Source: an uncultured Lachnospiraceae bacterium | Lineage (GTDB): Bacteria > Bacillota > Clostridia > Lachnospirales > Lachnospiraceae | Direction of reading: 5' to 3' | DNA: 64,000 bases | NCBI GenBank assembly: GCA_902798585.1 | Contig: CADBXF010000005.1 | Location: 1 to 64,000, forward strand | Part shown: piece after piece, positions 53,608 through 61,515 of the stretch | How positions within the stretch are numbered: position 1 is the first letter of the stretch | Layout: every line of letters begins with the position of its first letter | Program-made: the position numbers and the translations under genes | The notes under the pieces: model-generated | Database searches by the model: none | Told to the model about the DNA's origin: nothing | The model's input: the letters and a program-made list of their open reading frames with translations, nothing else

Positions 53608-54222
53608 TTACTTCTTTCCGTACTTGCGCTGCAGCTTCTTCGACATTGTCTGCGTGTTCTTCTTCGGCTTTTCCACGCGCGCCGCGCGCTTCTCGCTGAG
53701 GAAGATGTAATAATCCTCCGCCTCGAACACCTTCACTCCGCCGAACACGGTCTTCAGTTTGTTTTTGTACCACTCGAGCCGCTTGGTCACCATGACCATC
53801 CGCCCGCCGACCGACAGCTTGCGAAATCCGTCCTCGATGAACTCCCTCGCCACCGAAAAGTCCGTATGGTACGGGGGATTTGAGTAGATCAGCGTAAAAT
53901 CCCGCTCTTCCACGCCCTTCAGGCCGTCGCTTTGCAGCACCTTCACGCCTTCAATACCGTTCCTAGCGAGATTCTCCATCGAGAGCGCCACCGCGTCCTC
54001 GAGGATATCGCACATCACGACATGGTCTCCTCCGAGCAGCTTCGCCGCATAAATCCCGACAACGCCATAGCCGCAGCCTAAATCGAGCACCTTGTCGCCC
54101 TCGCGGACGGGCACCGTCTCCAGCATAAGCCTCGTGCCGCGGTCCACACCCTTCGGCGAAAAAAAATACTCCCCGGTCTCGCAGACGATCTCGGTTCCGT
54201 TGATTTCTTCCTTAACAATCAT
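53608..54222 (-). CDS. RsmC/YbxB-like class I methyltransferase
   Basis: 204 aa, full length for this family. SAM motif VLDLGCGYGVVGIYAA, motif IV LIYSNPPYHTDF (amino-group methylation), and a basic tail KKNTQTMSKKLQRKYGKK suited to RNA binding. Relatives methylate guanine N2 of 16S rRNA (G1207 in E. coli RsmC). Its start lies within the end of the Fic gene (11-base overlap), so it is translated with it. Intact counterpart of the shortened copy at 51369. Confidence 0.9.
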   Translation of the reverse strand: MIVKEEINGTEIVCETGEYFFSPKGVDRGTRLMLETVPVREGDKVLDLGCGYGVVGIYAAKLLGGDHVVMCDILEDAVALSMENLARNGIEGVKVLQSDGLKGVEERDFTLIYSNPPYHTDFSVAREFIEDGFRKLSVGGRMVMVTKRLEWYKNKLKTVFGGVKVFEAEDYYIFLSEKRAARVEKPKKNTQTMSKKLQRKYGKK

Positions 54223-55168
54223 GATTCCAAGGCTCCATGTTCACTGTATTGATACCCGTCGGGAACACCCCCAACATTTTAAGTAATCGAACAAAAGTAT
54301 CCTGTCCATCACGACAGGTGTCCAACAGCCAGCCCTTCTCGTTTTTCCATTCAGCCAGCCCCCTGTAATAGTAATTCTTCTTGGCATCCTCAATAAGAAA
54401 GGGAATCACATTATGCCGCAAACACTCCTTCAGCGCCACAAGACGTCCGACTCTGCCGTTTCCGTCCTGGAAAGGATGAATGAACTCAAACTCGGCATGG
54501 AGTTCTACGATATCTTCAAGCGTCACATCATCCTTCGCATTATACCTATGTAGCAGATCTTTCATATGCTCATGTACTTCCGAAGGTTTCGATGTTTCCC
54601 GACCTCCGACCGTGTTGGCGCGCTTCTTATAAGCCCCGACCGCAAACCAGGAAAGCGAGGCGTCCTTGGTATCGTGCTTTAAAATATAGTGCAAATGCTT
54701 GATAATATCTTCTGTCAGTTCATCCTCTGCAATATCAATCACATAATCGATTGCACGAAAATGATGGACCGTTTCCAGCACATCATCGACCTGAATACCG
54801 TCCCCCGCATCAAGAGTATTTGTTTCGAAAATCAGCCTTGTCTGGTCCTCGGAAAGTTTGCTCCCTTCGATATGATTGGAATTATAGGTCATCCTGACCT
54901 GCAGTTCATGATACAAACCGCCGGAAAGTTTTACTTCTTTCTCCTCCCGCAGCACCTGCAGTATCCTGTTATCGGAAACTTCTCTCATGAGATCTTCCGA
55001 TTCAACGCCCAACCAGTCGGCAATCTTTTGTATGCTTCGGTTGGATAATCTTTCCCCTTTTCCAATCTTCGCGACTGTGCGTGTCGACAGTCCTAACCGC
55101 ACAGAGAGTTCCGTCTTTCCGATGCCTTTATCCTTAAGCGCCTTCTCAAGGCCTTCATAAGAAATCAT
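54212..55168 (-). CDS. Fic-domain protein with N-terminal helix-turn-helix
   Basis: 318 aa. Residues ~5-58 are an XRE-type DNA-binding domain (TELSVRLGLSTRTVAKIGKGERL). The Fic domain has the catalytic motif HPFQDGNGR at 231-239 and the inhibitory S-x3-E-G motif at Ser97-Gly102 in the same chain. Fic enzymes AMPylate target proteins. Start 55168 has GGAGG upstream. The upstream region has three GTAAAGAT sites on the promoter, so it probably represses itself. Comparatively AT-rich, suggesting transfer. Confidence 0.92.
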   Translation of the reverse strand: MISYEGLEKALKDKGIGKTELSVRLGLSTRTVAKIGKGERLSNRSIQKIADWLGVESEDLMREVSDNRILQVLREEKEVKLSGGLYHELQVRMTYNSNHIEGSKLSEDQTRLIFETNTLDAGDGIQVDDVLETVHHFRAIDYVIDIAEDELTEDIIKHLHYILKHDTKDASLSWFAVGAYKKRANTVGGRETSKPSEVHEHMKDLLHRYNAKDDVTLEDIVELHAEFEFIHPFQDGNGRVGRLVALKECLRHNVIPFLIEDAKKNYYYRGLAEWKNEKGWLLDTCRDGQDTFVRLLKMLGVFPTGINTVNMEPWNHDC

Positions 55169-55184
55169 GAATCCACCTCCCGAA

Positions 55185-55258
55185 ATCTTTACATATTTTA
55201 CCACACTCCGCACTAAAAGTAAAGATTATGGAGCTGTTTCAGCGTAAAATGTAAAGAT
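55185..55258 (-). promoter_or_regulatory. Promoter and triple operator of the Fic gene
   Basis: Minus-strand TTTACT (55218-55223), 17 bp, TAAAAT (55195-55200) with extended TGG. The octamer GTAAAGAT (or its complement) occurs at 55185-55192, 55219-55226 and 55251-55258: just downstream of the -10, on the -35, and upstream. The sites nearest the promoter are in inverted orientation. Strong candidate operator for the Fic protein's own HTH. Confidence 0.75.
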
Positions 55259-55288
55259 TTTCGGTTTCTTTTTCCGAATCACTCCATG

Positions 55289-56353
55289 TCAATTCCACCC
55301 GCGCCTGGTTTTTTCCAGTATCGCAAAGCCCTCATCCAGGTCGTTCCCGAGAACCTCCTGAATCTTTTCAAAATCATGCTCTTTGTGGAGCCTGTCCATC
55401 GTCTTCAAAAGTTCCGCTTTTCCGTACTTACGGATGAACAAAGCCATCGCCTTGATGGCGTTCACATCATCGTATTCGTAGAAGCCTTTCCGGCAGCTCA
55501 CAAGCGCGTCGCACTCGTAGCAGCCGTCGATACCCTTTTCCATGCAGCAGGCAGTGTTGGGGCATACCTTATCCGGATGGTTCATTGCATCGGAGCAGGT
55601 GTTGTAAGCGGTTCTGCACCCTCCGCACCAACTCTTCAAAAAGCAATGGTTGCAGGACAGACCGCATCGGGCAATCGGGTCCGCTCCTTTTCTCGCATTC
55701 TGACACAACTTATTGCTGATCCGGCACATGGCTTCGATATGCATAATCCAATGTCTGGAAAACGGCATTTTCAGAAGTCCGCGTACATCCTTGTCGCACC
55801 AGTAATCAATCAGCCAGACAGCATCCTCGTCCGTGCTAACGCATTGGCTGTCAATCACCCGCTTCTTATCCTCGTCAGAAAATTTGCGCTTCAAATCCTT
55901 ATAGGCGAGGCTTCGCAGCAACTCGTCGGTGGAATCCTTCACCGCTTTGCAATACTCAAACAGGACCTTGACATTCAGTTTCTTCGAGAACTCCGCGATT
56001 TCCTCGCCCTTAAGTTCATTGCCTGTGGTGATGATGGGACTGCCCGTTTTCTGCTGCCATTTGCCGGCGAAAAGAATCTGCTCGTCCCCCTTGATCAGCG
56101 TGTGCGCCACGATATCCTCAATGCGGAAAATGTGCCACATGGAATACGCAAGTGTCTTGCTGTGATACCCGTCCGCCCCCGCAAACGGCATTTGGTAAAA
56201 GGCCTCCTCCGGATACGGATTCACGATATACGAAACCTGCGTAAGCAGATCGTTTCGTAAGTCGATCAGCGCTTCGATTCCCTCGGCGAAGGCCGCTTCC
56301 CTGCCGATGAGCGATTGCATCTTTTTGTTTTTCTCTGACCAGTCCTTATTCAT
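55289..56353 (-). CDS. DinB-like domain - DUF3795 protein
   Basis: 354 aa. The N-terminal half resembles a DinB-type helical bundle (GIEALIDLRNDLLTQVSY, MWHIFRIEDIVAHTLI), usually a metal-binding fold in thiol-dependent enzymes. The C-terminal half is cysteine-rich in the DUF3795 pattern: CGLSCNHCFLKSWCGGCR, CSDAMNHPDKVCPNTACC, GCYECDALVSCRKG. Cysteines may bind zinc or a cluster. Function unknown. It lies upstream of the Fic gene but is separated from it by the Fic promoter. Confidence 0.75.
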   Translation of the reverse strand: MNKDWSEKNKKMQSLIGREAAFAEGIEALIDLRNDLLTQVSYIVNPYPEEAFYQMPFAGADGYHSKTLAYSMWHIFRIEDIVAHTLIKGDEQILFAGKWQQKTGSPIITTGNELKGEEIAEFSKKLNVKVLFEYCKAVKDSTDELLRSLAYKDLKRKFSDEDKKRVIDSQCVSTDEDAVWLIDYWCDKDVRGLLKMPFSRHWIMHIEAMCRISNKLCQNARKGADPIARCGLSCNHCFLKSWCGGCRTAYNTCSDAMNHPDKVCPNTACCMEKGIDGCYECDALVSCRKGFYEYDDVNAIKAMALFIRKYGKAELLKTMDRLHKEHDFEKIQEVLGNDLDEGFAILEKTRRGWN

Positions 56354-56460
56354 ATTTCGGATTCTCCTTATGATGCTTGTTTGTCATTTTTCAAGGGACA
56401 CCGCCACTTGCTTTTGTCATTTTTAAGAGGTTGCCGGTCGTCTTTGTTGACGTTTTAGCA

Positions 56461-57225
56461 TCACAGTTTCACCGCTTTCGTCGCAATCGAGCCGCTCATA
56501 AAGTTGTCGAGCGGGGTGCCGCCGCGGTCCTCGTAGAACCCGACGATTGCAAAGCCGGCGTCAATCTGTCCGCCGATCTGGTCCGTGAGCGTGTGCCCCC
56601 AGATGTAACCTTCGGCCTCCGCAATCCGCTTTATGTCCGGATTGTCCAGATGGTCAACATCCGCGTAAGGCAGCTTGTACGCCACGCTGAGTTCGCCCTG
56701 CTCGAGTTTCACCGGGTCGAAGATACTCTCGACCCCGTTGCTGAAGCCGGCGATGAGAATACCACCCTTCTTGAGTATCCGGGCGCATTCCTTCCATACC
56801 GGAAGTACGTTGTCGATGTAACTGTTAGACCACGGGTTGATCACAAGGTCAAAACTTTCGTTGGCAAATTCGGAAAGATCCTGCATATTTCCCTGCGCCG
56901 TCGCGATCGTCAGTCCATCTCTCTGTGCGACGTACAAGTCCTTATCTAACTGTGTTCTACTATTGTCGAATACCGTCACGTTCGCGCCCGTTGCGGCGAG
57001 GATCGGGCCCTGCTGGCCGCCTCCGCTCGCGAGACACAGAACATGTTTCCCGGCCAACTCCTGCGGAAACCAGTCGTGCGGGACCTGCTTCGTCGGCGTC
57101 AGCAAAATGCTCCATTCGCCCTGTCTCGCCAGCGCAACTTCCTCGCTCGAGACCGGGACGGACCACCGGTCCGCGTTGGCGGACCGGTCATCCCATATTT
57201 TACTGTTTTCTTTCAGGTAATCCAT
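56461..57225 (-). CDS. Class I SAM-dependent methyltransferase
   Basis: 254 aa from ATG 57225 (GAGGAG four bases upstream). SAM motif VLCLASGGGQQGPILAATGANVTVFDNS, motif III IATAQGNMQDL, motif IV FDLVINPWSNSY and motif V RILKKGGILIAGF. This is a common small-molecule methyltransferase group of Clostridia; substrate unknown. The 100 bases between it and the DinB-DUF3795 gene hold nothing recognised. Confidence 0.88.
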   Translation of the reverse strand: MDYLKENSKIWDDRSANADRWSVPVSSEEVALARQGEWSILLTPTKQVPHDWFPQELAGKHVLCLASGGGQQGPILAATGANVTVFDNSRTQLDKDLYVAQRDGLTIATAQGNMQDLSEFANESFDLVINPWSNSYIDNVLPVWKECARILKKGGILIAGFSNGVESIFDPVKLEQGELSVAYKLPYADVDHLDNPDIKRIAEAEGYIWGHTLTDQIGGQIDAGFAIVGFYEDRGGTPLDNFMSGSIATKAVKL

Positions 57226-57266
57226 ATCGCTCCTCATTTCTTTTGATGATGCCCGGTAATGGACCA

Positions 57267-58184
57267 CTAACCCCGTCCCACGTAGTGCCCGTACACATGG
57301 ACGCCCTGATATCCGATCTTCCGATAGAAGTCGTTGCCGCCCCCGGTCATAACCTCGGCGCCCAACGGCCTGAGGTTCTTCTCATGGTGCGCAAGCGCTG
57401 CCGCTGCCAGTCCCTTGTGCTGATGCTCCGGCACTGTGCAAAGAGGCTCCATGTAGGCAAGTTTATTTTCCGGTACCCACCACATCCCGGAGAAGCAGAC
57501 ATAGTTGTCGTTCTCATCCGCAATGACGGTAGTGTACTCATAGGTTGCATGGGGTGCGGGCGCGATGGTCGCGCCGAGCACATTGTGGTAAAGCTCGTGC
57601 GGGCTGATGCCGCCGTTTTTGACAGGCTTCTCCCAGTCCGTAAACTCGCCGTGCTCCGATTTGTTAAAGCCGTCCCAAAGGCATTTTGCGACCTTCAGCG
57701 GGTCGTTGTCCGCCGGATTCGTAAAATGATACCCCTCCGGCAGCGGATAATCAAGCGTCCCGGTCCGAAAATCAAAATACAGATCCGAGTCCTCGTACGC
57801 GAGCTGATATCCGCGCTTTTTCGCCGCATCAATCAGCGCCGTCTGCCGGCTTCCGATTACGAACTCCGTGGGCTCCTCAAACTTCGGAAATGCATTCTCC
57901 GCATACCCGACCATTTCGTCTGCAAGCGCCTCATAGCCCGGGCGCAGCACGAAATAAATCTCATCCGCGGATGTCTCGTAAAACACGAACGCAACCGGCA
58001 CATCGCCGTCCATCCAGAAGCGGTCCAGACGGTCGTAATCGCGGTCGTGCCACGGCGACGTAATAGCGTACTCAAAGAAAGGTGCCGCAGGTCCGTTGCT
58101 CTCTTCGTGATCATAGACCTCCGTCATCAGCTTCCACACCAGATTGATGTCCGTCAATATCTGAAATTGTTTTGTCGTAATCAT
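57267..58184 (-). CDS. GNAT family N-acetyltransferase (two-domain)
   Basis: 305 aa. N-terminal half is a degenerate GNAT-like domain (residues ~1-140). The C-terminal half carries the working CoA motif EHQHKGLAAAALAHHEK, preceded by YMEPLCTVP, and ends TGGGNDFYRKIGYQ. The usual arginine of the motif is histidine here. Acceptor unknown. It begins right after the C-terminus of the next GNAT gene. Confidence 0.82.
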   Translation of the reverse strand: MITTKQFQILTDINLVWKLMTEVYDHEESNGPAAPFFEYAITSPWHDRDYDRLDRFWMDGDVPVAFVFYETSADEIYFVLRPGYEALADEMVGYAENAFPKFEEPTEFVIGSRQTALIDAAKKRGYQLAYEDSDLYFDFRTGTLDYPLPEGYHFTNPADNDPLKVAKCLWDGFNKSEHGEFTDWEKPVKNGGISPHELYHNVLGATIAPAPHATYEYTTVIADENDNYVCFSGMWWVPENKLAYMEPLCTVPEHQHKGLAAAALAHHEKNLRPLGAEVMTGGGNDFYRKIGYQGVHVYGHYVGRG

Positions 58185-58208
58185 AGTGTCTCCGTTCTTT
58201 CCGGGCCG

Positions 58209-58799
58209 TTACCAGCGTCCGTCACGGTCATCCATATAGTACACCAGGTTGATGCGGACTTCATGTCTTTTTATGTCACGATTTGTGTAGCAGCAGGTGT
58301 CAAACCCTAACAGCTGAAAGCCCTGGCTTCGATAAAACGCGATGGCTCTCACATTGCAGGACTGGGTCTCTAAGATGATTGCTCTGCGCCCCTGGGCCTT
58401 CGCAACCTCCTTCGCCTTGTTCATAAGCGCCGTGCCGACGCCCTGTCTGTGCAGGGAATCGTCCACCCACAGCTCCGTCACCATCAGGCGGTTGCTCCAC
58501 TCCTCAGGACACACCTCGATGCAGGCGAGCATTTTCCGCTCCCCGTTCTCCTCGGTGTACATGCCGTAGGCCTCGGCCTTCTCCCAGTGATCCTGATACA
58601 GACTGTCCGGAAAATCATACTCCTCCGGTGAATGTGTCACCGGCGTGTCAAACTTCTTCTTTACAAGCTTCGCCTCGAAAGCGTCCGGGCACTCCGAAAT
58701 CTCCACATCGAAGTACTCCTCCGTGGTGTATCTCATCATGATCGGAGTGCCTTTCCATTCCACCTTCGGAAGCGCAACTATTGTGTGCTCCTTTTTCAT
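58209..58799 (-). CDS. GNAT family N-acetyltransferase, streptothricin-acetyltransferase-like
   Basis: 196 aa. CoA motif HRQGVGTALMNKAKEVA, preceded by MVTELWVDDS and followed by LETQSCNVRAIAFYRSQGFQLLGFDTCCYTN; the last phrase and GYDTTCYSN-like wording are typical of streptothricin acetyltransferases (Sat/StaA). Start overlaps the stop of the isochorismatase gene by four bases. Resistance role possible but unproven. Confidence 0.82.
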   Translation of the reverse strand: MKKEHTIVALPKVEWKGTPIMMRYTTEEYFDVEISECPDAFEAKLVKKKFDTPVTHSPEEYDFPDSLYQDHWEKAEAYGMYTEENGERKMLACIEVCPEEWSNRLMVTELWVDDSLHRQGVGTALMNKAKEVAKAQGRRAIILETQSCNVRAIAFYRSQGFQLLGFDTCCYTNRDIKRHEVRINLVYYMDDRDGRW

Positions 58800-59314
58800 T
58801 CCTCTACCTCAAATGCCTCTTCAATGCTGACTACATCCGCGAAACTCTCCCAGATGTCCTCGTTGTAGTAGCGAACCGTGGTCTCGCCGTCCATGTAGTC
58901 GTTGTCAAATGTGGAATTGCAGCCCTCGGGCACAATCACGCCGTAGTCGCGGTCAAATGCGGACTTGATGGACGCGTCGATGCAGTAGTTGGTCTGAAGA
59001 CCGGCGATAATCACCGTCTCCTCGCCCTTGTCCTCGAGGTATTTGCAAAGCTCCTTGTTGCTGAAACAGCTGTTAACCTTCTTCACGAACACCTTCTCGC
59101 CGGGCAGGGGCGCAAGCTCATCATAGAACTCAAAATCCCAGTCGCCCTCGCTCATTCCGCTTCCCTCGCCGGCGTCGTGCCGCACGTAGATGACCTCCAC
59201 GCCGCGCTCTCTCGCCTCCGCAAGAAGCTTCTTCATGTTCGCAACAAAACCTTCGTAGTTGTAAAGATCTTCAACAAGCAAGCCTCTCTGAAGATCGATT
59301 GCTAACAAAACCAT
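58796..59314 (-). CDS. Isochorismatase-family cysteine hydrolase
   Basis: 172 aa. Catalytic triad visible: Asp7 or nearby in AIDLQRGLL, a lysine in FVKKVNSCF and the nucleophile in AGLQTNYCIDASIKSAFD. Enzymes of this type act as nicotinamidase or other amidohydrolases; substrate unknown. ACGGAGG precedes the ATG; translationally coupled to the following GNAT gene. Confidence 0.88.
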   Translation of the reverse strand: MVLLAIDLQRGLLVEDLYNYEGFVANMKKLLAEARERGVEVIYVRHDAGEGSGMSEGDWDFEFYDELAPLPGEKVFVKKVNSCFSNKELCKYLEDKGEETVIIAGLQTNYCIDASIKSAFDRDYGVIVPEGCNSTFDNDYMDGETTVRYYNEDIWESFADVVSIEEAFEVEE

Positions 59315-59342
59315 AGTTTGATTCCTCCGTTTTTAACTCATA

Positions 59343-59750
59343 CTAAATCCGTTTGATGAAGAAATACTCGGAAAAGCCGTCCTCCTCGCAGGTGTACCGG
59401 CCCGCAAGCTCGTACCCCATCGCAAGATAGAAGTCCTTCCCCTGCCAGTCAAAGGTGTCGACGCGGATGAGGTTTACGCCCATCTCCTTCGCACGCTTCT
59501 CCAGCTCGGTGATCAGCTGTTTACCGAGGCCCGTTCTGCGATACTCCTCCTGCACGAACAACGTCTCGATATACAGGATTTTAAAGCATGTCACACACGA
59601 ATTCACGCCGGCGATCAGCTCGCCGTCCTTCTGAATTCCGAGGCAAATGCTGCCCTCCATGCGGTATGTGATATATTCGGTATCGAACTCCTCCAAAGCC
59701 TCGTCGAGCTCTTCCGATTGCTCCTCTGTTAATTCTATAATCTTATACAT
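59343..59750 (-). CDS. GNAT family N-acetyltransferase
   Basis: 135 aa. CoA motif YRRTGLGKQLITELEKRAKEMG, preceded by IETLFVQEE and followed by FYLAMGYELAGRY. Begins one base after the stop of the S51-like gene upstream. Acceptor unknown. Confidence 0.87.
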   Translation of the reverse strand: MYKIIELTEEQSEELDEALEEFDTEYITYRMEGSICLGIQKDGELIAGVNSCVTCFKILYIETLFVQEEYRRTGLGKQLITELEKRAKEMGVNLIRVDTFDWQGKDFYLAMGYELAGRYTCEEDGFSEYFFIKRI

Positions 59751-59751
59751 G

Positions 59752-60432
59752 TTACATTAACTCCTTTAGTCTTTCGTCGGTAATCGGCCCGATTTGACCC
59801 TTGTCAAACAGGTGCATCTCGCCGACCTTCCAAATGGCGTCGCCCTTCACAAAGATGGCGCTCCGGTCCTCCATCGCAACGATCGGATGTGTCATGGACA
59901 TTTCCTTCAAAAGCGGAACGAACCACTCCCCTTCCTCATAGTGGGCCTTGATTGTAATGTCCGTGAAGCCGAGAGCCTCATAAAACTCCGGATTGTCCCA
60001 GACATAAGCGACCAGGCGTCCGAGGTTCATGGAACCCGCGCTCACGCCGAGAATCACCGCCTTGCTCCTGTGAAGTTCCGTATCAATCCCGAGGTCGCGA
60101 ATCAGCTGAATCTGCCATGTCGGTTCGCCGCCCATAAGCCAGATGCAATCCGCTTCTCTTATAAGCCTTACTGCCTCTTCCGCTCCGGTACGCCGGTCGA
60201 TCACATGCTTTGCGGCAAATGCCAGGCCAAGCTCCGCGAACATCTCATGCATACCGTCACGGTCATCATCATTTTGCGCAAAATTCTCCGGGTCGGCGCT
60301 GATAAATACAATCAGCTCCCGCCTGGGCAGGTTTTCCCGCAAAACCGCCGCAAGAGCATCGGTGAAATGATGCTCCGGAAAACCGCTGAACAGCCCGAGA
60401 AGGCGCGCGTTTATACTCTTGTTTGTGTTCAT
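59752..60432 (-). CDS. Peptidase S51/dipeptidase E-like protein
   Basis: 226 aa, type 1 glutamine amidotransferase-like fold. The nucleophile serine elbow is LGVSAGSMNL; other landmarks are IWLMGGEPT and the histidine in IKAHYEEGEW. S51 enzymes cleave Asp-X dipeptides or cyanophycin-type chains, but many relatives are of unknown use. ACGGAG precedes the ATG. Confidence 0.82.
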   Translation of the reverse strand: MNTNKSINARLLGLFSGFPEHHFTDALAAVLRENLPRRELIVFISADPENFAQNDDDRDGMHEMFAELGLAFAAKHVIDRRTGAEEAVRLIREADCIWLMGGEPTWQIQLIRDLGIDTELHRSKAVILGVSAGSMNLGRLVAYVWDNPEFYEALGFTDITIKAHYEEGEWFVPLLKEMSMTHPIVAMEDRSAIFVKGDAIWKVGEMHLFDKGQIGPITDERLKELM

Positions 60433-60468
60433 TTTTTACTCCGTGAGTATTACTGAACCGCTGGACGG

Positions 60469-61416
60469 TCACACTGTCATTTCCCGGTTCCAGGCCTCGT
60501 AGCCCTTCTCCCAGGTTTCAACCATGTACGGTCGGCGCTCATCACCGATACTCTGCGCATACGCTTCCACACGCATCAAAAACGGCAGCATATGCTCGCG
60601 CCCCGTGAGGATTTCCTTTTGAATGACCTTCGTCCATACCGGCGCCTGCTGAAACTGCTCCGAACGAAGAAGTTCCCCGACATAGCGCTCTACATCAAAT
60701 TCGACTCTCCGTTCATCGACGAGAATCCCGCCCTGTTCCGTTATCTCAAGCAAAATGTACGGAACCGTACCGGGCAGGCAGTCCAGCGGCAGTCCGCAGG
60801 AACCCGGGTTCATCAAAACAACTCGCCCGTCCTTCGAACGATAACTCCACTGTACATGCGTGTGTCCGAAGATGTATACGCCGTCGGACAGCTCCCGGAT
60901 CCTCTCCTGAAGCACTTCATCGGAATCATTTTCCGCATGAATCTCTCTGCGCATCATCTCTTTTGTTACCGCACGACCGCCGTATTTCGCGCCGAAAGCC
61001 GACGAACGCCAATGCGTTCCCTCCAGCGGGCCGAGAAAATCGGCTTTGTTATGGGTGATGTGAATGTTCACGCCGTTGCACTCGAGATCGATCCGGCGCG
61101 GCAGAGCCGCGAGATACTCCCGATTTTCTTTCCGAACGCTCCGAAAGCAATAATAGGAAATCTGCATCTGCCCGTCCGTCCAGGTATCGGGATCCGCGCC
61201 CTCCAGATTTTCCAGATAGGCCTCCTCGTTTCCCCACAGAACATAAGCTCCCGGGATGGCACGCATCGCGTCGATGCACTCATCCGGATACGGTCCGCTT
61301 AAGCAGTAATCGCCGGCAAACAGATAACCGTCTGCCCCCTGCTCCCTCGCGTCCTGAAGAACCGCCTCAAGAGCCGGGAGATTGCCGTGAATGTCCGAAA
61401 TTACAGCATACTTCAT
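60469..61416 (-). CDS. Metallophosphoesterase
   Basis: 315 aa. Metal-site motifs in order: ISDIHGNLPALEAVL (D-x-H), FAGDYCLSGP (GD), LWGNEE (GN-E where GNHD is usual), ITHNKAD and FGHTHVQW (GHTH). This is the DevT/YfcE-like bacterial phosphodiesterase group that acts on cyclic or diester phosphates. C-terminal ~100 residues form an extra helical region. AAGGAG precedes the ATG. Confidence 0.88.
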   Translation of the reverse strand: MKYAVISDIHGNLPALEAVLQDAREQGADGYLFAGDYCLSGPYPDECIDAMRAIPGAYVLWGNEEAYLENLEGADPDTWTDGQMQISYYCFRSVRKENREYLAALPRRIDLECNGVNIHITHNKADFLGPLEGTHWRSSAFGAKYGGRAVTKEMMRREIHAENDSDEVLQERIRELSDGVYIFGHTHVQWSYRSKDGRVVLMNPGSCGLPLDCLPGTVPYILLEITEQGGILVDERRVEFDVERYVGELLRSEQFQQAPVWTKVIQKEILTGREHMLPFLMRVEAYAQSIGDERRPYMVETWEKGYEAWNREMTV

Positions 61417-61515
61417 TCAACATCTCCTTTTTGGAAATCTTTCGACACTTTGTCTGTTCCTTTTCGAAATCCGCATCGCGTGCTCGTAACACGCGGGAGT
61501 CATGCTCTCCTGTCG

